43,175 nucleotides of DNA from positions 1 to 43,175 of the forward strand of contig WRGC01000012.1 of NCBI GenBank assembly GCA_009787385.1. Direction: 5' to 3'. The position numbers and the translations under genes were made by a program. Source of the DNA: Bacillota bacterium. Lineage in GTDB: Bacteria > Bacillota > Clostridia > Christensenellales > Pumilibacteraceae. This document shows positions 33,416 to 41,001 of this stretch, piece after piece. Below the pieces are notes generated by a model that made no database searches, was not told where the DNA came from, and saw only the letters and a list, made by a program, of their open reading frames with translations. Position 1 is the stretch's first letter. Every line of letters begins with the position of its first letter.

Positions 33416-34060
33416 TTATCTACACCTAATACCCAAAACGGTTGCTATACCGTTCTTTGCAACAATGTACAACTTGTGGCTTTTTTCATCTTCCTTGATA
33501 CACTCTACATCATCAAGCGTAGCAAGCACACTTTCAATATACTCCAACTTGTACTTGGTATTTTCACTGTACCGCACTGTGTTATCTACTGCATTGTAGT
33601 TAGTACGAATGTCTACAATAATTGTACCTTGCATCGTTGCAATAATCTCTCTATCCCCTACAATAGCAAAACAATTGAGCGTCTGTTCTCGTGGTACTTT
33701 GACACATTCTATATCTTGTATTGGGGTATCATACATAACTGCCCAATACCCATTGCATATACATTGTTTGCCTGTCGTACTGTCAATAAATGCACCAGCC
33801 AAATTGGGTCTACATGTCTCACAGTCAAAAACTGCTTGCCTTGCTAGTCTCTTGCGTACTAATATTATCCTTTGCTCTGTTGGCAAATCATTGTAGTCTT
33901 CCATCTTTACAAAGTCTTCTACTAGTAGTAATTGTGCTTTTCTCACTTCACTTCGTATCTGCTCTGCCCTTTCAAAAATGTCACAAACACTACAACTATC
34001 ATCTATCTCACTAGCAAGATAATCTATCTGCTCTAAAATTTCGTTTATCCTTGTTCTCAT
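33416..34060 (-). CDS. Phage protein of unknown function
   Basis: GGGGAG sits before ATG at 34060. The 214-residue protein has an N-terminal helix (INEILEQIDYLASEID), cysteines in CSVC and CETC, and a region of alternating strands (GYWAVMYD, LNCFAIVG) ending KNGIATVLGIR. No family recognised. It is five bases upstream of the methylase. Confidence 0.55.
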   Translation of the reverse strand: MRTRINEILEQIDYLASEIDDSCSVCDIFERAEQIRSEVRKAQLLLVEDFVKMEDYNDLPTEQRIILVRKRLARQAVFDCETCRPNLAGAFIDSTTGKQCICNGYWAVMYDTPIQDIECVKVPREQTLNCFAIVGDREIIATMQGTIIVDIRTNYNAVDNTVRYSENTKYKLEYIESVLATLDDVECIKEDEKSHKLYIVAKNGIATVLGIRCR

Positions 34061-34095
34061 CCAACTCCCCTACAAATTTGGCAATCACTTGCATT

Positions 34096-34239
34096 TTAGC
34101 TTGTCTTGCAAATAGGTCGCTCGGATTCGGATTGTGAACACGCTTCACCCTCACAAAACGCCCTAGCTTGCCTAAAATCACCGAAGTAATACTCTAAAAC
34201 AGTATCTGGCTTATACAAATGTGGTCGTGTACAATACAC
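34096..34239 (-). CDS. Small phage protein, 47 codons, uncertain start
   Basis: The frame with GTG at 34239 has YCTRPHLYKPDTVLEYYFGD and RQARAFCEGEAC, with four Cys. It overlaps the preceding 42-codon frame. A frame break joining the two is possible. Confidence 0.35.
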   Translation of the reverse strand: MYCTRPHLYKPDTVLEYYFGDFRQARAFCEGEACSQSESERPICKTS

Positions 34240-34246
34240 TGGTATC

Positions 34247-34375
34247 TCACGATTTGTCCACCTTGCTCTCTATCTTTTTGTATTTTTTAAGATAGTACAT
34301 ATCACAAATAAGACAGTAACTATCACAAAAAGGTTTACCCTTGTACGATAACGCCCATATCTTTTCTTTCTTCAT
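34247..34375 (-). CDS. Small cysteine-containing phage protein, 42 codons
   Basis: MKKEKIWALSYKGKPF followed by CDSYCLICDMYYLKKYKK makes a possible zinc site. There is no strong binding site; overlap with the next frame suggests coupling. Unknown. Confidence 0.4.
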   Translation of the reverse strand: MKKEKIWALSYKGKPFCDSYCLICDMYYLKKYKKIESKVDKS

Positions 34376-34397
34376 TGTGTGCAGATATTTTTCATTG

Positions 34398-34715
34398 TTA
34401 TTCACGCTTGGTTTGTCGCATTACTAAAGCATACGAATAAATATTGTCTAGCGTCTTGTTCCGCAACAATACTGCACCTATATCAATCCCAACCAAATCA
34501 ATCCGCTCTATATACTTGCAAATATTGCCTAGGCAAAATCCATTTATCTCACGCTCGTGGATAAGATACTTTGCACAAAACTCATGTACAGTGTATTGGT
34601 AATGTAATGGTTGCCTTACGGTTGGTCTATACCCACAATTGGCATAACAGTAATCTGCAAAGTCCTTTGGATATTCTCGTGCTAAATACAATAACTGCTC
34701 CTTGTCTAGTGCCAT
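34398..34715 (-). CDS. Phage protein of unknown function
   Basis: AAAGGGGAG lies at the end of the previous gene before ATG at 34715. The 105-residue product is helical (EQLLYLAREYPKDFADYCY), with several Cys, and ends in a basic tail. No family recognised; part of the early operon. Confidence 0.55.
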   Translation of the reverse strand: MALDKEQLLYLAREYPKDFADYCYANCGYRPTVRQPLHYQYTVHEFCAKYLIHEREINGFCLGNICKYIERIDLVGIDIGAVLLRNKTLDNIYSYALVMRQTKRE

Positions 34716-34720
34716 CTATG

Positions 34721-34915
34721 TTATCTCCCCTTTGTGATTAGTATGTAGTCATTGAGTATATCTGCAATCCAACTGTTTACAACTACAGTAATTAGCTCTC
34801 CATGCTTTTTGGCTGTTACTACAAGTTTGGCAACCACTTGTTCATCGGCAACAATACCATGTTTCTTAAACGCAGACTTTACCGATGCTACTGTACAAGC
34901 TCGTCCCTCTATCAT
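34721..34915 (-). CDS. Small phage protein of unknown function
   Basis: A 64-residue product, MIEGRACTVASVKSAFKKHG, with basic helices and an ending ILNDYILITKG. Short spacing to both neighbours indicates operon membership. No family recognised. Confidence 0.5.
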   Translation of the reverse strand: MIEGRACTVASVKSAFKKHGIVADEQVVAKLVVTAKKHGELITVVVNSWIADILNDYILITKGR

Positions 34916-34918
34916 GTT

Positions 34919-35260
34919 TTACACCTCCACAATTATCTTGCCATGCAACTGCCGTAGCAACCGCTTTTTAAGCTTGTACACATCCGTACGCACTCCTTTG
35001 GCATCTTCTATTACCACTTGACCTGTTGCCACGACTTCGTACACAAAGTCCGCTACATAGCACACCGCTCTCTTTGCTTTTTCGCCTTGCTTTATGGCTT
35101 CTAACTTAGGCAGTATCTCTATCCGCTTTTGCAATTCCAAATTGCGTATAACCCCACCCTTTTGCATCAATTTAAGTTGCAAATATCGCTCAGCTTCTTT
35201 CTTGCTGTCAAAGATTATGTTATCAATAGTTGTGCGTTGATTGCCGTACTTGTTGTTCAT
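34919..35260 (-). CDS. DUF1064-like PD-(D/E)XK nuclease
   Basis: The 113-residue product has the pattern MNNKYGN, FDSKKEAERYLQLKL, YVADFVYEV and VIEDAKGVRTDVYKLKKRL. This matches DUF1064/nuclease-like phage proteins, with E in KKEAER, D in YVADF and the E-D-x-KG metal site. The TAATG overlap with the upstream gene shows coupling. Confidence 0.8.
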   Translation of the reverse strand: MNNKYGNQRTTIDNIIFDSKKEAERYLQLKLMQKGGVIRNLELQKRIEILPKLEAIKQGEKAKRAVCYVADFVYEVVATGQVVIEDAKGVRTDVYKLKKRLLRQLHGKIIVEV

Positions 35261-35523
35261 TAGTCACCTTTATTTCTTCTTACTCTCGTCTTAATGACTG
35301 CATCCGTTGCTTTGTTAACCGCCTTGCGACATATCTCATCAGCATGTTCAAACTTATCTTGCAACTCAGCCACAATGCTTAAAATACTGCTTGGTACAGT
35401 GATGTTTTCTATCACCAGCAACTTATCCCTGTCACTTAGCTTGTCAAAACTAGATATGGCAATTAACACATCTATGATACTATCCGCCCCTACTAGCTTG
35501 TTGAGTATCTCTTTTATTTCCAT
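35260..35523 (-). CDS. Phage protein of unknown function
   Basis: An 87-residue, mostly helical product (MEIKEILNKLVGADSIIDV ... DKLLVIENITVPSSILSIV), ending in basic VRRNKGD. It overlaps the nuclease-like gene by TAATG. Unknown. Confidence 0.5.
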   Translation of the reverse strand: MEIKEILNKLVGADSIIDVLIAISSFDKLSDRDKLLVIENITVPSSILSIVAELQDKFEHADEICRKAVNKATDAVIKTRVRRNKGD

Positions 35524-35580
35524 GGTTTTATCCTCTTTATCTATAAAGCTCTTGCTTGTCTATGAACTCCAAAGCGTTTG

Positions 35581-35904
35581 CTATTTCCGCACAATACATT
35601 GGCGTAGCCCCGTGCGTGCGAACAACAGTAGGTTGTGAACCGTACTCAGATGGTGAGAAGCTTGCTCACCTTGTCTCAATATCTTGCCCGTGATGGACTT
35701 ATGCAACTTAACTAAATGTGCTACATATGCGTCTTCACGGCTTTAGTAGCCCATCTTATTCCGACACTTCCACAATCTTTTGTACTCTGCTACAATCTGT
35801 TGCACCAACTCCAAATTGCTTATATCTAGATGTGAGTACACTACTTTGGTTGGTTATTTATTTCGCTTCTCCACTACACCATCTTGGTTGTATATATCAT
35901 GCAT
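35581..35904 (-). pseudogene. Decayed early gene with two in-frame stops and an R4 insertion
   Basis: A frame beginning ATG at 35904 (GGGAGCGGAG upstream) reads MHDIYNQDGVVEKRNK, TAA (35854-35856), then VVYSHLDISNLELVQQIV ... KCRNKMGY, TAA (35743-35745), then SREDAYVAHLVKLHKSITGK, running into R4. The protein-like character on both sides of each stop suggests a broken gene of about 100 codons. Only two stops in 108 codons could still be chance. The rest of 35524-35896 is empty. Confidence 0.4.
35599..35670 (+). repeat. Hairpin insertion family, member R4
   Basis: Starts TTGGCGTAGCCCCGTGCG like R3. ACAAC/GTTGT (35622-35636) forms an inner hairpin; GGTGAG/CTCACC (35652-35670) has the AAGCTTG end motif as loop. 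Its 3' arm is most diverged. It cuts into the decayed gene. Confidence 0.55.
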
Positions 35905-36061
35905 AATTGCTCCGCTCCCTGCTTGCTTGCGTCAATCTATACGGCACAACAAATTTCATATTACAAGCATCGCAACATTGCCCACTGTGCTTTAATGGAC
36001 TAGGATTATTCCCATGCTCTTGCACTACCTTTGTGCAAATTACACACTTAAACTTAGTCAT
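35897..36061 (-). CDS. Small zinc-ribbon phage protein
   Basis: A 54-residue product with GGAG six bases before ATG at 36061. MTKFKCVICTKVVQEHGNNPSP then QCCDACNMKFVVPYRL gives two cysteine pairs, a pattern known for short phage proteins with HGNNP. It overlaps the previous gene stop. Likely nucleic-acid or protein binding. Confidence 0.7.
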   Translation of the reverse strand: MTKFKCVICTKVVQEHGNNPSPLKHSGQCCDACNMKFVVPYRLTQASRERSNYA

Positions 36062-36224
36062 CACTAACTCCTACACAATCTTGCTTAACTACACTTGTGT
36101 CAATACGACCACATAGTGACAATACTAGACAATGCTCGCACTCATGCGAAACAACGGCTTTCTCAAATTGCTCGTGTATTGGGCAATATACCAGTAGCAT
36201 TTTATCTTTATTTTTATCTTGCAT
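36054..36224 (-). CDS. Small cysteine-containing phage protein
   Basis: The start at 36224 follows GGGGGAT; the upstream ATG at 36257 lacks a site. The 56-residue product has VYCPIHEQFEKAVVSHECEHCLVLSLC, a Cys/His cluster suited to zinc. It overlaps the next gene by eight bases. Confidence 0.6.
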   Translation of the reverse strand: MQDKNKDKMLLVYCPIHEQFEKAVVSHECEHCLVLSLCGRIDTSVVKQDCVGVSDD

Positions 36225-36334
36225 ACTCAAATCCCCCAATTTGTTGTTATTGGACATACATCAATCATAGTGTAAATACTTGCACCTGTCCACTTGTCAT
36301 AAGTCACGCCTAACACAGCCCGCCACTACAATCA

Positions 36335-36451
36335 TCACAATAATATGACTATTAACCGCATTGTCCCATCGCCTACAAAGCGTAAACTGTAGACAAGCTT
36401 CACACCGTCTCTCTCTATTTCCAAGTTTGTCTTTCTTAAACCATGTTGCAT
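36335..36451 (-). CDS. Small phage protein, 38 codons
   Basis: GGGGAGAT lies six bases before ATG at 36451. The product MQHGLRKTNLEIERDGVKL continues with a strand VYSLRFVGDGTMRLIVI and stops TGA overlapping the start of a 12-codon frame. Unknown but well supported by the binding site. Confidence 0.5.
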   Translation of the reverse strand: MQHGLRKTNLEIERDGVKLVYSLRFVGDGTMRLIVILL

Positions 36452-36523
36452 ACTAATATCTCCCCGTATGTAAGCTTAGGGGAAAGCCGTTTATTGCTTG
36501 ATTAGGTCGTTTTATATTGACTG

Positions 36524-36706
36524 CTAATCTAGAGCTACCATTGTCCACCACTGCCTACTCGCTTCTTCGTAGTCTTGATAGTAGTATCCTTGTTCCCACT
36601 CTCCACTCTTGGCATCATATCCACATGCTACTACGAATGATTCTATTGCACCTTTGCGTTCTATGAGAGCGTATCTACCATCCAGTCTTATCACAATGTT
36701 TTCCAT
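36524..36706 (-). CDS. Small phage protein of unknown function
   Basis: The start is placed at the ATG at 36706 inside the previous gene's end. The 60-residue product has MENIVIRLDGRYALIER then VVACGYDAKSGEWEQGYYYQDYEEA and ends WWTMVALD, all strand-rich. Unknown. Confidence 0.55.
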   Translation of the reverse strand: MENIVIRLDGRYALIERKGAIESFVVACGYDAKSGEWEQGYYYQDYEEASRQWWTMVALD

Positions 36707-36815
36707 TAGTCCCAAGCCCCTTTTTCATCTTGATAATTCTATAACCTAGATAACCACGCATAGGTTTTCCATAATTATTTAACTTTGGTGTTGCTTGACA
36801 TTTTGCTGTTGCCAT
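36675..36815 (-). CDS. Small basic phage protein, 46 codons
   Basis: AGGAGATAA lies before ATG at 36815. The product MATAKCQATPKLNNYGKPMR continues GYLGYRIIKMKKG, strongly basic. It overlaps the next gene by about 30 bases. The first gene after promoter copy 3. Confidence 0.5.
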   Translation of the reverse strand: MATAKCQATPKLNNYGKPMRGYLGYRIIKMKKGLGTNGKHCDKTGW

Positions 36816-36868
36816 GTCGTTATCTCCTATTGGCTCTGGTCACTTGCCTTGCCTTCGTTTACAACACA

Positions 36869-36897
36869 ACAATACCGTATTACCCAAACTAAGTCTA
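36869..36897 (-). promoter_or_regulatory. Phage promoter-like element, copy 3
   Basis: On the minus strand: TAGACT (36892-36897), 17-base spacer ending ATACGG, TATTGT (36869-36874). The match to copies 1 and 2 is the GACT half, exact spacing and ATACGGTA. It would drive the early operon of small genes from 36815. Confidence 0.5.
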
Positions 36898-36940
36898 CAA
36901 CAGTTCGTAAAATAAATATGTCAATACATGGACTAATTCT

Positions 36941-37706
36941 CTACTCCAACAAGCTACAAAACATATCGCACTCTGGTCTTGTCACCACCTGCCTCCCCCT
37001 GCCATCCTGCAACTCATCTAAATAATCTTTTGACAATATTGAATGCCCAATTTCTCGTTCTAGCTTTGCAAATCTCTCAAATACTTCTGGATAGTCGTTC
37101 TTTATTTGCAACCAATATCCTATTCCACCTTTGACACAACCCACACAATTATTGTAGTTGTAGTTCTCATAAATTTTTGGCAACAATCCATCTCTCCTAG
37201 CCAGCTCAAGACAATTTGCTTTTGTTAAATTCTTGTCTATAAGTGGATACCTAAACTCAACACAATTATACGCATTCATCTCAACTGTCTTTCTTGCCTA
37301 TGTCGTTCTTCAACTGTAAAACCCACTATCCGCTCAATCTTAGGACAAGGCTTACTCTCTTTTTGTCTTGTGTTTTGAACTCTCTTACAAAGTCTTTCAT
37401 GTGTCGCAACTTTAATTTATCCGTACACATCGCCCTGCCATTGATATTTAGAACACCACTAGACCTACACAACACATCATACACCGACAGAGTGTTTTGT
37501 CTAATGTCTAGTTTAGCTTTTGGATGTCTCTTTTGTAAGTTATCTATCATTCTAAAATAACAGTCATCATATATCTCATCTACCATTCGTATCATAAAGA
37601 TTATATCTATACTGTCAACTGGCTCTAACATCCCAGCTATATAACTAGGCACTCCGCCACTAAAACTTAATACTCTAATCTCGCTCTTGCTTGAAAAATT
37701 TAACAT
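36941..37706 (-). pseudogene. PP-loop / PAPS-reductase-like gene broken by two shifts
   Basis: GGTGAT precedes the ATG at 37706. The first frame has the PP-loop RVLSFSGGVPSYIAGML and ends 37326. A middle piece (PCPKIERIVGFTVEERHRQE) lies in the -1 frame, and the C-terminal part is in a third frame (36941-37279) with NCVGCVKGGIGYWLQIK and NDYPEVFERFAKLERE, typical of phage PAPS-reductase-like proteins. Two one-base deletions fit. The intact protein would be about 255 residues. Confidence 0.75.
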
Positions 37707-37740
37707 AAAAATCACCACAAAAATTTTTTACAACACTTCC

Positions 37741-37917
37741 TTAATCTGCTTTTTCTTGCAATTTCTCTTCTTGCTCACAAGCAATTCTTATAACTTGTCT
37801 TGCCCAATCAGACAACCTAAGCTCCGCCTTTATTGCAAGGCTACTTGCTCTATCATACAAATCCTTGGACAAATGAACCCTTAAATGCTCTGTAAACTGT
37901 GCTTTCTTATTAGCCAT
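37741..37917 (-). CDS. Small RHH-like DNA-binding protein
   Basis: AGGAGAAAG precedes ATG at 37917. The 58-residue product has a strand FTEHLRVHLSKDLYDRA and helices LRLSDWARQVIRIACEQEE, the pattern of ribbon-helix-helix proteins (CopG/MobC-like). It is at the 5' end of the phage operon and may regulate it. Confidence 0.65.
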   Translation of the reverse strand: MANKKAQFTEHLRVHLSKDLYDRASSLAIKAELRLSDWARQVIRIACEQEEKLQEKAD

Positions 37918-38032
37918 CTCTTTCTCCTGTATTCACATCTGTGATGCGAAAATCTTATTTTTCCTTTTTGTTAAGCATTCTTGTCTGTCAATACCTTCCA
38001 ACACAAAACAACCAACACCCAATTTAGACAAC

Positions 38033-38063
38033 AAAAAAGCCCCTGTCAACCACGACTGAGGCT
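38033..38063 (-). terminator. Probable terminator between phage and right flank
   Basis: AGCCCCTGTC (38038-38047) pairs imperfectly with GACTGAGGCT (38054-38063), 8 of 10 positions, followed on the minus strand by a T6 run. It would stop readthrough from the right flank into the prophage. Confidence 0.6.
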
Positions 38064-38096
38064 CTAATTTCCGCTCCACTAAAAAACAAAAATCCC

Positions 38097-38114
38097 CTTG
38101 TAGTTTACTACAAG
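38097..38114 (-). terminator. Hairpin over the stop of the truncated methylase
   Basis: CTTGTAG / CTACAAG, perfect 7 bp, loop TTTA. The TAG stop (38108-38110) lies in the stem; T-rich sequence follows on the minus strand. Confidence 0.6.
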
Positions 38115-38479
38115 AAGATCATAACACAGACAACTTCTGGCATTATTTCTTTGACAATATTATAGTATTCCATAAATAAGAAGTTTCGTGGGTCGTCCAT
38201 ACCCATTTGTTTGCCTTTAAGAGAAAATCCTTGGCATGGTGGTCCACCAACTATCATATTTACCTTATTTTCCTTTGCTTTTTTAATTATTTCTTCTTTT
38301 ACAGATTCTTTTGTAATATCGCCACAAATCCCAACAGCACCTTGAATATTTTTATTAAAGGTATTAATTGCATTTTGGTCAAAATCTAAACCCAAAACAG
38401 TTTTAAAATTTTCATTTTTATCAAGACCACAAGAGAACCCTCCTGCTCCACAAAACAAATCTAATATTCTAAATTGCAT
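38108..38479 (-). pseudogene. Truncated DNA cytosine-5 methyltransferase
   Basis: AAAGGAG lies before ATG at 38479. The 123-codon frame has motif I (DLFCGAGGFSCGLD) and motif IV (GGPPCQGFS) but ends after PEVVCV, where motif VI (ENV) should begin. Motifs VI, VIII, IX and X are missing, so it is inactive alone. The cut coincides with the terminator hairpin at 38097. Confidence 0.85.
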
Positions 38480-38849
38480 CACAACTCCTTTGTTTGAGGG
38501 ATAACTTTCACTTCCCTCAATGTTACAATATTTTTTATGATGTTGTCAAGTAATTTAGACTATTTGTTTTAAGATATAAATCAACTCAAAAATGACAGAC
38601 TTAACTAATGCTTTTACTTAAGGTAATACAATAAAAAAAGCACTCAAACGAAATGCTTATGAATACAAAAACTTTAATAGATTTAGAAATAGAATACTCC
38701 ATTGTGGATAAATCCACAAGTATAACCTATACCTGTTATACTTTCTAAACTACATTACTTTTATTATACTAAATTTTCCTACACCCCAACATTTGACAAA
38801 GAGCCTCTAAATTTTCAATTAAGCTTTCCTAGCAGACTTATACAACAAA
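38480..38849. other. Gene-less spacer with a DnaA-box-like palindrome
   Basis: TTGTGGAT (38702-38709) and ATCCACAA (38712-38719) are inverted repeats two bases apart; the left half with its AA spacer matches the DnaA box TTATCCACA on the minus strand. GAGGGA/TCCCTC (38496-38518) flanks the methylase start and may be an operator. No open frame is supported. Confidence 0.4.
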
Positions 38850-38850
38850 A

Positions 38851-38885
38851 AACCCCAACAAACCTATAAAAAGTTTATTGGGGTT
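38851..38885 (-). terminator. Rho-independent terminator of the membrane gene
   Basis: AACCCCAA-C-AAAC (38851-38863) pairs with GTTT-A-TTGGGGTT (38873-38885). A T6 run follows on the minus strand. It is 27 bases past the stop of the 342-residue gene. Confidence 0.85.
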
Positions 38886-38911
38886 GTATAATTTATTTCA
38901 AATAAAATCAA

Positions 38912-39940
38912 TTAACACATCAAATTCTTTGCTAATGATTTAATATTTTCATCATTTAATTCTGTTGCAATTATTCCATTGCTTGGCATAATAAACTCTT
39001 TTATCGTTAAAAAATAATCGTATTTTCCGTATGAAAAAGTTAGATAAACAAAGTTAATTTCATCACTCGGATTATAACTTATATTTGAATAAAAAATTAA
39101 GATCTCATCAATAGAAAATTTACATTTTTCATAAAGCATGGGTTCAAAATAATTCTTGTATTCTTCAAACTCATAGCCTTTTTCATACCTGATTTTAAAA
39201 TCAACATCAAATGCAATTAATCTATTTTTATCACTTACATCCACCAGCATACTATCTAAAATATCACTAAACAAGTGCTTTGGATTGTTTTTATAAGTCT
39301 CTCTTCTAGAAGAATTTAAAACAACATTTTGAAATATTAATATTTCGTTGTCTTGTTTCAACTCATGATATACATCTCTTGGAACAGTATCAATTTTCAT
39401 TGTGTCTTCGTCATAATATTTTACAATATTAACTAACGGTGGGTCTAAAATATCTATAGCAATGCTGTTGTTGCCAAACATACTAATCATTGCAAAAATT
39501 GATACTGCAACAATTGCTAACAAAGTTATAGTAAACATTGGGATAAAAACAGATTTTCTTTTTATTGCAATAGATTGTGTTTTTGCTTTATTAACTTCTT
39601 TTATAACACTTTCGTTGGTTTTTGCAAGCAATAGTCCCACATCATTCCAATTCTCTTTTATTTGTTCATAAGCATTATTTTTGTCTATTTTTTCAATAGC
39701 ATTTTTAATAAATGTCAACAAGATATCAGAATCTGCTTGCCTGCGCAATTCACTTTCTTTTATCCATAATTTTAGCCAATCTTCTACAAACAAATCTCTT
39801 GGCATCAATCTTATCAACTTTTTATATTGATTCGTTTGCAATGGATGTTTTTGTTGTTTTAGTATTTCTACAAATTTATCTATTCGTCGTTTTTTTTCTT
39901 CGTATAAATTCTCTTTTATTTTTTGTATAATCTTTTTCAT
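38912..39940 (-). CDS. Membrane protein of unknown function, single central helix
   Basis: The 342-residue product has a basic helical N-terminal half (IKENLYEEKKRRIDKF, then acidic helix), one transmembrane helix at about 132-156 and a strand-rich outer half with many Tyr and Asp. This resembles anti-sigma or sensor topology. It follows the 321-residue gene by three bases, so they are co-translated. No family recognised. Confidence 0.6.
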   Translation of the reverse strand: MKKIIQKIKENLYEEKKRRIDKFVEILKQQKHPLQTNQYKKLIRLMPRDLFVEDWLKLWIKESELRRQADSDILLTFIKNAIEKIDKNNAYEQIKENWNDVGLLLAKTNESVIKEVNKAKTQSIAIKRKSVFIPMFTITLLAIVAVSIFAMISMFGNNSIAIDILDPPLVNIVKYYDEDTMKIDTVPRDVYHELKQDNEILIFQNVVLNSSRRETYKNNPKHLFSDILDSMLVDVSDKNRLIAFDVDFKIRYEKGYEFEEYKNYFEPMLYEKCKFSIDEILIFYSNISYNPSDEINFVYLTFSYGKYDYFLTIKEFIMPSNGIIATELNDENIKSLAKNLMC

Positions 39941-39943
39941 TAA

Positions 39944-40909
39944 TTATGAAACTATTTGTGTGGCATACAACCCATACAAAGTGGTATGACTTGTAAGTCT
40001 AACCATATGGTTACTATGAAATAAATCTCTTACATTTAAGTAAATATCTTGTCTAATTTGGTTTCCGTTTTCATCATAATATGTGTAAATAGAATATCCA
40101 TCAGCCGGCATAACATACAAACCGTCGTAAATATCCCCACCAATATAATCTACTCCATTTTGTATTGTTGTTGGGTCATCTCCCAATAAAAAACCACTCA
40201 TAAAAACAGTTAGCATTTTTTCACTTTTCAACGCATCTATAAAACTAGAACTTATAATACCTGCCAAATCTCCGCTTTCTTGCAAAAAATTAGTGTTGTA
40301 CGACAAACTGCGACCCATTCTAGTTACATATTTATCCAAACCATTAAAGTAATTATTTATTGTAACTCCGCCATATGATTGCATATCATCTCTTAGTACC
40401 GCGAAAGCATCATGCAAAGCCCTAGTTTCCTCATTCCATACTTTTTCACCTAAAAAATATTGCCACGGCTCATGCCCTGGTATCAAATCTGCACCATCCA
40501 CCATACCATTATACCAAGCCATTATGTCACCCGCCGCCCTAGTCCCACCTGAAAAACTTACAAAATTTCCACTTTCATCTGGAAAAGCATCATAACCTGG
40601 TATTTTATATGGTTTTGTGCCAAACGCATCAAGCGTTCTAGTGTTATAATTTATATCTTCTTCAAACACTCCAACAAAACCTGGCTCACCAATTTTTGCG
40701 TTGTGATTAGATTTTTCTACAAAATCATCAAAAAACAATTCATTCTCCAAATTTTTTGTTTTTGTGTCCTTTCTTTCATATAATTTTATGCCATTCACGC
40801 TAGCATTTTTTCCAAAGAATGCTCCTATTGCAAATCCACTAACAACAAAACATATTGCTATTACAAAACTAAGTAGTCTCATCTTTTCATTTGACCTAAC
40901 CTTTTTCAT
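39944..40909 (-). CDS. Exported or membrane-anchored protein of unknown function
   Basis: The 321-residue product has an N-terminal helix (LLSFVIAICFVVSGFAIGAFF) that acts as signal or anchor, without a lipobox. The outer part has GEPGFVGVFEEDI, SGGTRAAGDIMAWYNGM, ADLIPGHEPWQYFLG and GGVTINNYFNGLD. No family recognised. It is paired with the next membrane gene. Confidence 0.6.
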   Translation of the reverse strand: MKKVRSNEKMRLLSFVIAICFVVSGFAIGAFFGKNASVNGIKLYERKDTKTKNLENELFFDDFVEKSNHNAKIGEPGFVGVFEEDINYNTRTLDAFGTKPYKIPGYDAFPDESGNFVSFSGGTRAAGDIMAWYNGMVDGADLIPGHEPWQYFLGEKVWNEETRALHDAFAVLRDDMQSYGGVTINNYFNGLDKYVTRMGRSLSYNTNFLQESGDLAGIISSSFIDALKSEKMLTVFMSGFLLGDDPTTIQNGVDYIGGDIYDGLYVMPADGYSIYTYYDENGNQIRQDIYLNVRDLFHSNHMVRLTSHTTLYGLYATQIVS

Positions 40910-41001
40910 ATCTTTTAGTATACTACTTTGCCACTTGTCATGTCTATTGTTTAACTATACATTTTCTATATTTTTACAAAAATTGTTGTAAATTATTTTT
41001 T

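Noticed and set aside
33356-33847. 163-codon plus-strand open frame
   Set aside because: Shadow of the 214-residue minus-strand gene; low-complexity Leu/Cys/Ser content.
35581-35904. TAA recoded as sense, given two in-frame TAA and another in the helicase
   Set aside because: Many intact genes here end in TAA (for example at 36054 and 35260), so the standard code holds.
9870-38100. Attachment-site direct repeats bounding the prophage
   Set aside because: No convincing long direct repeat pairs the left seam with the right flank, and no integrase gene is visible to anchor them.
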